Both the position numbers and the translations under genes were made by a program. A stretch of DNA of 34,096 nucleotides from Patescibacteria group bacterium (GTDB lineage Bacteria > Patescibacteriota > Patescibacteriia > UBA1558 > GWA2-36-10): contig JAHJQF010000001.1 in assembly GCA_018819405.1 (NCBI GenBank), positions 1-34,096 of the forward strand, in the 5' to 3' direction. The notes under the pieces are model-generated. The model ran no database searches. It saw nothing but the letters and a program-made list of their open reading frames with translations, and had not been told where the DNA came from. Positions 7,953 to 15,763 of the stretch are shown one piece after another. Position 1 is the first letter of the stretch. Each line of letters starts with the position of its first letter.

Positions 7953-10900
7953 TTACTTCACCAGGGTAATCTTTCGGACGTCAGTTCCCTCGGCACTACA
8001 TATCATATAGAAGTAGGTGCCAGAGACAAACTCCTTTCCATCAAAGATCACTTCGTGAACACCTGCGCTAAGAGTCTGATCAAGCAGTGTCTGTACTTTA
8101 CGACCTCGTATGTCGTAAATGGCTACTGTAGCATGACCAGTTTTTTCCATCTTGAAGGCAATCACTGCCAGCGGGTTTGAAGGGTTGGGTTCACTGTGAG
8201 GATACACATCATTATCCTCAGGTGGCTTGGACGATGTGATGTAATCCGTACGCACCAAGGTGTCTGCTTCAGCAGCGTTGGCTACAATAAGCGACACTGT
8301 ATAGATACCATGGATACCGTAGGTGTAGGTCGGATTCTGAACAGTGGACGTATTACCATCGCCGAAACTCCAGTTCCATGAGGTCGGTTCACCAGTTGAT
8401 TGGTCTGTAAACTGAACAGGATTACCAGTGTAGACGCTGATCGGAGTAGCAATAAAATCCGCCACAAGTGGCAGGCACTCATTGAAGCCACTGGTTGCTT
8501 GAGGATTATTCCTTTCTTCCAAATCCCGAAGCAGAACAGTCCCAGCAACACCCGCCGTCTTATCAGCAGTCCCTGCCTCGCCATTCATGTGCCACAAAGT
8601 TGCCGTGTTAGCATCCGCCATCATTTCTGCAGCGCTGGAGTAGTAATTGGAAATTTCAGTAGCTGTGCGTGCTACCGTAGAAACACGAACTTCATCAATT
8701 ACTCCTTCCAGGTAATTGATATAGGTACCATTATAATTTTGGGCGGCCATACTTCCCAGCAAAGCACTGCTAGTATTTGGCGTGTCCAAAACAGTAGTGG
8801 AGGTACCATCTAGCACTCCATTCACGTAAACCTTGGTTGGTTCACCATGTTTAGAAACCATAACAACGTAATACCATTCGTCCACGGTTAGGACTGTGGA
8901 ACCAACCACGCTCGAGGGGGTTGTGCCGTAACGCTCCCCCACAAGATGACCAGTATTGTCCACATAAAGATTGAACATCTTATATGGATCCACATTCCAA
9001 TAACTGTAGATATTTTGCTCTACGTTGTTACGATCCAGTTTGACCCAAGCTTCAACGGTGGTTTCGCTACCAAACACTCCTCCAACCATAACGCCGACAG
9101 CTAGATATTGATTCACGCCGTCGAAATGGTAGGCACCGTTACCAGTGCAACCACTAGGATCAGCCACTGTGATGTACGCATAGCGCGTCAAAATATCAGA
9201 ACCATACTGATTCGCCACATAAAGGTATACATCATAGACACCGGCCGAAGTATAAGTATTACTATGAGGGCCTTCTCCTGTTATGTCGTTACCATCTCCA
9301 AAGTTCCAGTACCAGCTATATGGCTGACCACTTGACTGATCAGTGAATTGCACAGTCAAAGGCGCTGGGCCAGATGTCACATCAGCCCTAAAGTCAGCTA
9401 TAGGAGGAATGGGATCGTTGACAGTGATTAAGTTAGTTTTTATAACTGTATCACTACCTGATCCGTTTGACGCTGTAAGAGAAACGGTGTAGACACCTGC
9501 TGTGGTGTAGGTGTGGACAGGATCTTCTACTGATGAATTAGCACCATCGCCAAAGTCCCATGCCCATGAGGTAGGGCTATTGGTTGACTGATCAAAAAAC
9601 TGAACAGTCAATGGATTAGCACCAAAGGTTGGAGTAGCAGAGAAATTTGCAGTCGGGACAGGAGGATACACATGAATGTAGCTCGTCTTAGTTATAGTAT
9701 CACCTCCTGAACCGTTGGAAGCTGTCAGCGAAATAGTAAAATCGCCAGCGCCATTGTAAGTAAAACTTGGATGTTGGCTAGCTGAAGTGCTACCCTCACC
9801 GAATGTCCATACCCAAGAAGTAGGGTTGTTGACTGAAGTATCAGTAAACTGCACAGTTAATGGCACTGTGCCAAAGGTTGGTGTTGCAGTAAAATTAGCT
9901 GTAGGCACTATTTCACCAACGATGATGGTCATGTCGCCATTGACCGTGAAAGGACCAATCAGCTCCTGCTCTCCGCCGACCATAGCGTAAAAACCATCGT
10001 AGGTTCTGCCCTCAATCATCTCAATCGGATCACCGAAGTCCGTCACTGACAAACCGGAGTGATAAACTCCATCGCCTGCTACTTTAGCCAGACTGGTGAA
10101 AGTCACATTGTACATGTTGGCCGATATGCCAGACATATACTCAACGTCTGGCTCTGATCCACCTTCCCAGGCAAAGACAATCTGTTGACCATCTTTGACA
10201 AAGGTTTGGTGTGGCACCTCGCCAACCATGTATTCATCCGTGACCGGATAACCGAAGACCTCCCAACCGGCGTTGTTAACCCAGTAATCCCAAAATCCCT
10301 CCTTCAACAGATAGACGCCAGCTGTTCCGTCTCCCTTGATTAATGCGCTGTAAGGCAAAGTCAAGCCGTTGTTGGGGCCATAGAAATCTTGAATCCACAT
10401 GTCGTCCACTTTGTGCACGGCTTGACCATAGGAGACCCAGTCAGGAGCATTGTCCCAAGGAAATCCAATAGCTCCATGCTGAGGAGTATCTTGCCCCTCA
10501 AACACATAACTATCGTATTTGTCCCGGAAAGCTTGAGATAGACCGTCTGTTCTCCATGTCGGATAGCCCGAGTAGTCCTCATTGAGCACAAAGCCAACGG
10601 GGACATAGCAGGGATCGTAGCTGTCCATCTGCAGAAAAGCCATGGGGTTGATGGTGTAATTCTCTAGTTCGTGCAAAGGATCCTGCACGTTTGGCAAGTA
10701 AGGCGACGGCAGGAAGGGATGTGTATTTGACGAAATATTGGTGTTGCTGGTAGATACCACTTGACCCGTATCAAGCCTCTTATACCTATCTATCTGAAAA
10801 TGTAGATGGTAGGTTGAGGGTCCAGAATTACCTGTTGCACCAATTGTTTGCCCCTCATATACTACACTACCAACTGAGACTGAAATAGAACTCAGGTGGC

Positions 10901-11297
10901 TATAACAAACGTATATGACATCTTGTGGAGCTGTTAGTGACGGGATGTCTCCCGAATCATGACGAACGACTATTGTATTACCAAAACCTCTGCTATCCCA
11001 ACCGGCCGAGACTACCTCACCGGAAGCTATAGCAAATATTGGGGTAACAGAACACGGGACATCAACAGCCGGATGGCCTCCCTTGCCTTCACCGTATCCA
11101 CAACCGCAAGTAGCGCCATCATCTTGATTGTCTCGATACAGTGTTCCGTTGACCGTACCGATATAATCAAGAGTGCCCGTACCAACTACGCCACTATATG
11201 TCATGTCGTAGTCACGAACATCGATGGGCTTTGTCAGAGCCCAGGCATTGGTGGTAAACAGCACCAATGCCAACAGGATCATCATTGTACGACGCAT
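7953..11297 (-). CDS. Large secreted multidomain protein: M23 peptidase, PKD repeats, LamG, T9SS-type C-terminal domain
   Basis: 1114 aa. A signal peptide (residues 1-20, MRRTMMILLALVLFTTNAWA) is followed by an M23 domain at about 60-180 with the metal ligands in HPAVD (75, 79), YSH (134) and HLH (164, 166). Next comes a region with GFPWDNAPDW and GYPVTDEY resembling LGFP-type wall-binding repeats, then an InlB-like segment. Three PKD domains (about 465-720; FGDG, SLTASNGSG motifs), a LamG/concanavalin fold (about 725-905) and a fourth PKD (945-1015) follow. The last 80 residues match a T9SS type A/FlgD-like sorting domain (NPSNPLAVI, IYDIRGRKV, SGTYFYMI, final LVK). The gene is clearly GC-richer than its neighbours and has a true Shine-Dalgarno AAGGAG (11307-11312), 9 nt before the ATG. 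Transfer from a Bacteroidota/FCB-like donor is inferred. Confidence 0.93.
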   Translation of the reverse strand: MRRTMMILLALVLFTTNAWALTKPIDVRDYDMTYSGVVGTGTLDYIGTVNGTLYRDNQDDGATCGCGYGEGKGGHPAVDVPCSVTPIFAIASGEVVSAGWDSRGFGNTIVVRHDSGDIPSLTAPQDVIYVCYSHLSSISVSVGSVVYEGQTIGATGNSGPSTYHLHFQIDRYKRLDTGQVVSTSNTNISSNTHPFLPSPYLPNVQDPLHELENYTINPMAFLQMDSYDPCYVPVGFVLNEDYSGYPTWRTDGLSQAFRDKYDSYVFEGQDTPQHGAIGFPWDNAPDWVSYGQAVHKVDDMWIQDFYGPNNGLTLPYSALIKGDGTAGVYLLKEGFWDYWVNNAGWEVFGYPVTDEYMVGEVPHQTFVKDGQQIVFAWEGGSEPDVEYMSGISANMYNVTFTSLAKVAGDGVYHSGLSVTDFGDPIEMIEGRTYDGFYAMVGGEQELIGPFTVNGDMTIIVGEIVPTANFTATPTFGTVPLTVQFTDTSVNNPTSWVWTFGEGSTSASQHPSFTYNGAGDFTISLTASNGSGGDTITKTSYIHVYPPVPTANFSATPTFGANPLTVQFFDQSTNSPTSWAWDFGDGANSSVEDPVHTYTTAGVYTVSLTASNGSGSDTVIKTNLITVNDPIPPIADFRADVTSGPAPLTVQFTDQSSGQPYSWYWNFGDGNDITGEGPHSNTYTSAGVYDVYLYVANQYGSDILTRYAYITVADPSGCTGNGAYHFDGVNQYLAVGVMVGGVFGSETTVEAWVKLDRNNVEQNIYSYWNVDPYKMFNLYVDNTGHLVGERYGTTPSSVVGSTVLTVDEWYYVVMVSKHGEPTKVYVNGVLDGTSTTVLDTPNTSSALLGSMAAQNYNGTYINYLEGVIDEVRVSTVARTATEISNYYSSAAEMMADANTATLWHMNGEAGTADKTAGVAGTVLLRDLEERNNPQATSGFNECLPLVADFIATPISVYTGNPVQFTDQSTGEPTSWNWSFGDGNTSTVQNPTYTYGIHGIYTVSLIVANAAEADTLVRTDYITSSKPPEDNDVYPHSEPNPSNPLAVIAFKMEKTGHATVAIYDIRGRKVQTLLDQTLSAGVHEVIFDGKEFVSGTYFYMICSAEGTDVRKITLVK

Positions 11298-11399
11298 TGT
11301 TCTTTTCTCCTTGAAATTGGGTGAATCACTTTGGCAGAAGAATTACTGCCATAGCAAAAGATAACTAGCGGAATCAACAACCTCCCTTGTGTTTGTTGT

Positions 11400-11543
11400 T
11401 TTAATTGTAATGAACTGAAATTCTGACTTTGTGGTCAGAGAAAAAGAATATTACACTATCCTATTCCTCAATCTCTGGACACAAAAAGACCAACCGTTAC
11501 AAGTAACTCTCAATTTCGCTTTTCTATTAAATTTGTTGGTAAT
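11400..11543 (-). repeat. Copy A of a duplicated ~145-bp block
   Basis: It starts at the stop of the 212-aa gene and shares with 12403-12548 the word ACAAAAAGACCAACC (11481-11495; plus-strand reading), a CTCTCAATTTCGCTTTT segment (11508-11524) and a TCTGAC...GTCAGA hairpin (11422-11439), all at conserved spacing. It forms the 5' region of the 1114-aa gene. Confidence 0.6.
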
Positions 11544-12182
11544 TTATATAGCTTTTATGCTTCGCATCATTCTTATGAATTCATCATAACTAACAATATC
11601 ATCATTAGGTACAACTGAGATTCCGTAGTAATGGTAGCCTTCTAACAAATTAATTATTGCCACATAATCAGAACTGACTCCTAATATCGGCATAGTTTCA
11701 TTCAATGCTTTACCATCAATAATGGCAACACTGCCTATGTCATTATTTAAAACCTCAATAACTTGAACTTCTATTCTTTGGTCCGTTCCATAAGTGACGT
11801 AATAACTACCATCTACAGACTCGAATGTATGAAAATCTTGAAAACCCAGTCCCCTCTGAACGTGTGACTCTTTAGTATGAGCGCGAAAGGATACAACGTT
11901 GTCATCGCTATCATTTGTTCTTAATGTTAATAAATTAACGTTCAGCATATCTTCATTAATAATCAGCTTCATACCATCTAAATATCTAAAAGAATACCCA
12001 GCTGGCATATTGTCATACTCAACCCAATCACTTGTATCAAGCTCACTTGTGTTTACATTGTCAATGTTCGTGTTTTGATTATTATTTACAACTATATTTT
12101 TCTGACTATCAAAATAGTAGAAAACCCCCGCTACTATAAGCAGTAAAATGATAATATAAATAATTAAATTCTGTTTTTTCAT
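11544..12182 (-). CDS. Membrane-anchored extracytoplasmic protein, paralog A
   Basis: 212 aa. One N-terminal transmembrane helix (IIYIIILLLIVAGVFYYF, about 7-24), an Asn-rich linker, then DTSDWVEYDNMPAGYSFRY, which matches DTSEWVTFEDEELGISYKH in the 217-aa neighbour at 12549. The outer domain (about 150 residues) has the y..G.sf.yP opening of PsbP-like/anchored beta domains seen in many candidate-phyla proteins. No catalytic residues visible. Its own promoter lies at 12211-12239. Role unknown; possibly an envelope sensor or binding protein. Confidence 0.8.
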   Translation of the reverse strand: MKKQNLIIYIIILLLIVAGVFYYFDSQKNIVVNNNQNTNIDNVNTSELDTSDWVEYDNMPAGYSFRYLDGMKLIINEDMLNVNLLTLRTNDSDDNVVSFRAHTKESHVQRGLGFQDFHTFESVDGSYYVTYGTDQRIEVQVIEVLNNDIGSVAIIDGKALNETMPILGVSSDYVAIINLLEGYHYYGISVVPNDDIVSYDEFIRMMRSIKAI

Positions 12183-12210
12183 ACGCTATTTAATTAATAT
12201 TTCTACTGGT

Positions 12211-12239
12211 AGAATACTCTTTATAAACTAGCTTGTCAA
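12211..12239 (-). promoter_or_regulatory. Promoter of paralog A
   Basis: TTGACA (12234-12239), 17-bp spacer, TATTCT (12211-12216) on the minus strand; predicted leader about 22 nt. Confidence 0.7.
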
Positions 12240-12321
12240 ATAATTGGCTATGGTTAGAGCAAATTTATTCAACCCAAGGGGTTAAAACATAGTTACTAGA
12301 AATCGCTGGTTCGATCAAAGA

Positions 12322-12381
12322 TCAAGCATTCCCGCTGATCAAGATGATCAGCACTATAAGAATCAGACTGAGCTTTTTCAT
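12322..12381 (-). CDS. 19-residue hydrophobic ORF, probably a signal-peptide remnant
   Basis: ATG at 12381 to TGA at 12322 encodes MKKLSLILIVLIILISGNA, a perfect signal peptide or single-TM micropeptide with nothing after it. It has a true Shine-Dalgarno AAAGGA (12389-12394) 7 nt before the ATG, unlike most genes here. It follows block B in the same arrangement in which the 1114-aa gene follows block A, so it may be the remnant of a lost secreted-protein gene. A real micropeptide is also possible. Confidence 0.4.
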   Translation of the reverse strand: MKKLSLILIVLIILISGNA

Positions 12382-12402
12382 GATTCCATCCTTTCGTTCG
12401 TT

Positions 12403-12548
12403 GCTTAGATTGTAAAGAGCTGTGCTCTGACCACAGAATTGCAGTCAGAAAATAACAAACTAATAAATTTTATTTGCTATTTTCTACCTACAAAAAGACT
12501 AACCATAAAATAGTTCTCAAATCGCTTTTATAAATCTATATAAATTTA
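12403..12548 (-). repeat. Copy B of the duplicated ~145-bp block
   Basis: It starts at the stop of the 217-aa gene. It carries ACAAAAAGACTAACC (12490-12504; 14 of 15 identical to copy A), TTCTCAAATCGCTTTTA (12513-12529) and the TCTGAC...GTCAGA hairpin (12426-12449). Distances between these elements match copy A within a few bases, while the hairpin loop looks inverted. Confidence 0.6.
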
Positions 12549-13202
12549 CTAATCTAAAAATGTAATAGTAGACAAAATAGCTTCCGAAACAACATCACCA
12601 TACGGAATTATACTTACTAATATTTTATTTAATGATGTATTCTCTATGAATATAATATCATTCTTTTTGTCTAAGGCCATACCAAAACACGAACCCATAT
12701 CACTTTCATCACAAGGTATAGAAAAAGCTTTGTCTACAGAAAATTTATAAACGTTATAATTATTTATATTGACTTGTTCGACTTCACTTATATATTGATC
12801 AAAATCATACTTATTCTTGTTAAATTTTCTAGTATATTCCGTAATTTCATGCAATGTCATACTATTAAAATTGCTAAAAATATCACTATTATAAGAATAA
12901 TTAATTGGTTTATAAATCATTACAGATTCCCCACAACCGATGGCATTAGAAGCACTAGTACCGGGTCCAGCTCCATTCCAACTACATCCTTCTGCTGGAT
13001 GTTTGTAGCTAATGCCCAACTCTTCATCCTCAAAAGTAACCCACTCACTCGTATCTATCTCCTCTGCGTTTTGCTCATTCCCAATGTCAACATTCGTGTT
13101 TTCGTTATTGGCCTCATGTTTTGAATTATATTGCAAATAAGCCAAGCCGCCTAAAAGTATCAGGACGATAATAATTAATAAAGTTTTGATTTGTTTGCTC
13201 AT
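12549..13202 (-). CDS. Membrane-anchored extracytoplasmic protein, paralog B
   Basis: 217 aa. An N-terminal helix (LLIIIVLILLGGLAYLQY, about 8-25) and an Asn/Glu linker precede the EIDTSEWVTFEDEELGISYKHP block shared with paralog A. The outer domain has four or more Cys residues (CSW, GCG, PCDE, SCFG) that paralog A lacks, so disulfides are possible. About 15 bp upstream there is an AT-rich segment without a convincing promoter (best TTGAAA-N17-TAAAGT). The two genes look like an old tandem duplication. Function unknown. Confidence 0.8.
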   Translation of the reverse strand: MSKQIKTLLIIIVLILLGGLAYLQYNSKHEANNENTNVDIGNEQNAEEIDTSEWVTFEDEELGISYKHPAEGCSWNGAGPGTSASNAIGCGESVMIYKPINYSYNSDIFSNFNSMTLHEITEYTRKFNKNKYDFDQYISEVEQVNINNYNVYKFSVDKAFSIPCDESDMGSCFGMALDKKNDIIFIENTSLNKILVSIIPYGDVVSEAILSTITFLD

Positions 13203-13300
13203 TATTTTGTCATTAATTAATCTAAGACTAGCACTATTACTTTACTATTCTATCTATTATTTTTCAAAATCTACAAACAAAGTATCTAACTGGTTAAAAT

Positions 13301-13330
13301 AACCTTCGAAGTTATTCAACCTCGAAGGTT
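13301..13330 (-). terminator. Terminator after the 175-aa membrane protein gene
   Basis: AACCTTCGA (13301-13309) and TCGAAGGTT (13322-13330) form a perfect 9-bp stem with a 12-nt loop, followed on the minus strand by ATTTTAACC. It is 18 bp after the stop. Confidence 0.65.
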
Positions 13331-13347
13331 ATTGATTTGCTTATACA

Positions 13348-13875
13348 TTATAATCCCTCTTGACGATTTATTTCTTTGATAATCTCAGAATCAGGACCAA
13401 TCTCTTCTATTTCTACTATCTTGTCACGATTGATTTGCATAAAGCCCTGTGGTTGATGCAGCTCCTGTCCACGTTTGATAAGCACTGGGACATTGACTAT
13501 CTTGTCCTCAGCTCCTTCTTCTTGGGCTGGAATAGTCTGATCTTGCATCATTATATAATAGACATCGTCAAGATAAATATACAGAGAATCTTCTTTGACT
13601 ACTTTGGCATAATATACCTGATTATCATCAAGTCTTACTGCTTTGAATTTGTATTCCTTTTGAACTTGAGGAGTACGGGAAACAAATATCCAAGCGCCGG
13701 CTAAAACAATAATAAGGATAAGTAATGTGGCCGTCAGCCAGCTTCTGCCTCTACTATTATAAGTAGTGGGTTTTTTGGAAATAAACTGCTCAAATTCCAT
13801 CAAAGTATTCTCATCTTGTGAGACATTTTTTGCTTTGGCGATTTTCTTGACAGTAGTGGATTTTGCTCTTGGCAT
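13348..13875 (-). CDS. Single-pass membrane protein of unknown function
   Basis: 175 aa. A Lys-rich cytoplasmic head (MPRAKSTTVKKIAKAKN), one transmembrane helix at about 45-64 (WLTATLLILIIVLAGAWIFV), then an outer domain of about 110 residues with two short beta repeats: AVRLDDNQVYYAKVVKEDSLYIYLDDVYYI and later QELHQPQGFMQINRDKIVEIEEI. The type is common in candidate-phyla genomes next to core genes, but I do not recognise a named family. It is divergent from dprA with back-to-back promoters and has its own terminator. Confidence 0.8.
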   Translation of the reverse strand: MPRAKSTTVKKIAKAKNVSQDENTLMEFEQFISKKPTTYNSRGRSWLTATLLILIIVLAGAWIFVSRTPQVQKEYKFKAVRLDDNQVYYAKVVKEDSLYIYLDDVYYIMMQDQTIPAQEEGAEDKIVNVPVLIKRGQELHQPQGFMQINRDKIVEIEEIGPDSEIIKEINRQEGL

Positions 13876-13904
13876 ATCTATAATTTAATAATTTTTCTAA
13901 CTAA

Positions 13905-13933
13905 ATAATAGCAGGGAATTTCTAATATGTAAA
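13905..13933 (-). promoter_or_regulatory. Promoter of the 175-aa membrane protein gene
   Basis: TTTACA (13928-13933), 17-bp spacer, TATTAT (13905-13910) with an extended TGC before the -10 box, minus strand. Confidence 0.7.
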
Positions 13934-13943
13934 GAATACAAAT

Positions 13944-13972
13944 TTTACAAAAACAAAAACATATACTATCAT
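13944..13972 (+). promoter_or_regulatory. Candidate promoter of the dprA operon
   Basis: TTTACA (13944-13949), 17-bp spacer, TATCAT (13967-13972). Expected start near 13979, leader about 25 nt. A TTGACA at 13975-13980 has no -10 box at the right distance. Confidence 0.45.
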
Positions 13973-14003
13973 AATTGACAGCTGATTATTAATTTCTATC
14001 GGA

Positions 14004-15080
14004 ATGAAAAGCGATTTTTATCCGCAGGGCAATCCTGCTGGCCGGGATAATTTTTTCCTATACTTTTTATCATTGATCAAAGGTCTAGGGCCGGCCAAAA
14101 TACGACAATATTTATCTGGCGAATTAACCACTCAAAAAATAATAGACCAGATAAACAAACATCTATCTGATAAAGATTTTCTATCCAGTGTCAAAAAATC
14201 TTTTTCCCAAATAAAAGAACCCTACATTAGTATCCTGGACAAAGATTATCCGGCCAACTTAAAAAACATCTATGATCCTCCGCTCTTTCTTTTTTATAGA
14301 GGCAATATCAAACTACTAAACCAAAAAAATATTTTAACAGTAGTAGGATCACGTAGCTTTAGCTCTTATCACAACCAGATGTGCCAGAATATAATAAATA
14401 ATCTCCGAGGCACTGATTTGGTCATAGCTAGTGGTTTGGCTATTGGTACAGATAGCCAAGCCCATAACCTGGCCTTAGAAAACAATCTGCCAACTATTGC
14501 CGTCTTGGGATCAGGATTGGACGACAAGGTCCTTTACCCACAAGGCAATCGCCATCTGGCCAAAAAAATAATAAACCAAGGTGGCTTACTTATTTCGGAA
14601 TACAGCGCTTTGGCCAAACCACAGTTGCACAATTTCCCCAGAAGAAATAGAATACTAGCCGGATTAAGTAAAGCTACTATCGTTATATCCGGAGCCAAAA
14701 AATCTGGTACACTAATAACTGCTCAGGTAGCAATTGATGAAGGCAAAGAAGTGTTAGCTCTACCGGGAAATATAAATACCCGACTATCCGAAGGGCCAAA
14801 TAACTTAATAAAAAATGGCGCTCAAATTCTGACCTCAGGTGATGATATATTAAATTTTTATGGTTTGAAAAATAAAAATAAATCAAAAAAAATAATATTT
14901 AAAAATAAATTACATGCTAAAATATACTCTACACTACAGACAGAACCTTTAAACTTGGATAAACTAGCCGCCCAGACAAATATAAGTTTGGCGCAAATTG
15001 GTATCCTGATCTCCGAGATGGAGATTCAGGGTATTGTAAAAATTAATCAGTTTAACCAAGTAGAAATAATATGCAATTAA
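14004..15080 (+). CDS. dprA: DNA processing protein DprA (Smf)
   Basis: DprA binds incoming single-stranded DNA and loads RecA during natural transformation. The 358 aa contain an N-terminal helix-hairpin-helix region (LIKGLGPAKIRQYL), the Rossmann-like core with VGSRSFSSYH, ASGLAIGTDSQAHNLAL, GSGLDDKVLYP, ISEY, FPRRNRILAGLS, SGTLITAQVAIDEGK and LPGNI, and a C-terminal winged helix (about 300-355, DKLAAQTNISLAQIGILISEMEIQG). It is first in the operon dprA-yhhQ-folC-topA. The start carries the shared motif TTTCTATCGGAATGAAA (13993-14009). With the prepilin at the left edge it supports competence, though no comEC is visible here. Confidence 0.95.
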   Translation: MKSDFYPQGNPAGRDNFFLYFLSLIKGLGPAKIRQYLSGELTTQKIIDQINKHLSDKDFLSSVKKSFSQIKEPYISILDKDYPANLKNIYDPPLFLFYRGNIKLLNQKNILTVVGSRSFSSYHNQMCQNIINNLRGTDLVIASGLAIGTDSQAHNLALENNLPTIAVLGSGLDDKVLYPQGNRHLAKKIINQGGLLISEYSALAKPQLHNFPRRNRILAGLSKATIVISGAKKSGTLITAQVAIDEGKEVLALPGNINTRLSEGPNNLIKNGAQILTSGDDILNFYGLKNKNKSKKIIFKNKLHAKIYSTLQTEPLNLDKLAAQTNISLAQIGILISEMEIQGIVKINQFNQVEIICN

Positions 15081-15097
15081 AAAATATTTCCAACGGG

Positions 15098-15763
15098 ATG
15101 AAATTATCCTCAGAACAAAAAATATTTCTTTTACAAATAATCTTTATAACTTCCATGATACTGGCCAATGTCATTGGGATAAAAATAGTAAATATTGGCC
15201 CGGTAGCTGCTTCTATCGGTACTATATTGGTTCCAATTAGTTTTTTGATAACTGATATATTATCTGAAGTAAAAGGTAAGAAACACGTCTACAATCTAGT
15301 TTGGTTTACAGTAGTAGCCCTAGTTTTTAGCTATTTATTTATACAACTAAGTGTCATCATGGCGCCAGCTGACAGATTTGCCGAGACCAACTCTGCCTTT
15401 GTAACTATATTTTCAGGCAGCGCCAGAATATTTTTGGCTTCAATAGTCGCTTTTTTAATATCCCAATTTCATGACTTATGGGCTTTTGAATTTTGGAAAG
15501 CCAAAACTAAAGGTAGGTTTTTGTGGCTAAGAAACAATCTCTCTACTATGGTCAGTCAAGCTATTGATACAGTTATCTTTATGTTTTTGGCTTTTTACCA
15601 GCTAACACCACAATTTGACGCCGCCTATGTCTGGGAGCTTACTATACCTTATTATATACTAAAGATAATATTAGCTTTCTTGGATACTCCTTTTGTATAT
15701 CTGGGAGTCAAATGGCTAAGACCTCAACCTGGCTTGGAGTCTAACGAAAAAAAACATGCCTAA
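15098..15763 (+). CDS. yhhQ: Queuosine precursor transporter, YhhQ/VUT family
   Basis: Inner-membrane importer of a queuosine precursor (preQ0/preQ1 in E. coli). I start at the ATG at 15098 (221 aa), which sits in the shared start-codon motif TTTCCAACGGGATGAAA; an in-frame ATG at 15071 adds nine residues and overlaps dprA by 10 bp. About six transmembrane helices. Family signatures: FLITDILSEVKGKKHVYN (conserved Asp, Glu, Lys), SQFHDLWAFEFWKAKTKGRFLWLRNNLST and SQAIDTVIFMFLAF. Together with tgt in this window it points to salvage rather than synthesis of the Q precursor; no que genes are seen here. Confidence 0.9.
   Translation: MKLSSEQKIFLLQIIFITSMILANVIGIKIVNIGPVAASIGTILVPISFLITDILSEVKGKKHVYNLVWFTVVALVFSYLFIQLSVIMAPADRFAETNSAFVTIFSGSARIFLASIVAFLISQFHDLWAFEFWKAKTKGRFLWLRNNLSTMVSQAIDTVIFMFLAFYQLTPQFDAAYVWELTIPYYILKIILAFLDTPFVYLGVKWLRPQPGLESNEKKHA

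Larger units (their letters stand above)
12183..12548. other. 366-bp gap between the two paralogs
   Basis: It holds, on the minus strand from high to low coordinates, duplicated block B, the 19-residue ORF with its Shine-Dalgarno, a weak AACCC/GGGTT hairpin at 12271-12283 and the promoter of paralog A. No other gene was seen. Confidence 0.6.

Noticed and set aside
8282-11324. Several ORFs overlapping the 1114-aa gene in other frames
   Set aside because: GC-richer DNA leaves long spurious frames; the main frame has a signal peptide and recognisable domains throughout.
12308-12330. GGTTCGATC resembling a tRNA T-arm
   Set aside because: No acceptor stem, anticodon arm or D-arm at the right distances; part of a local inverted repeat near the 19-residue ORF.
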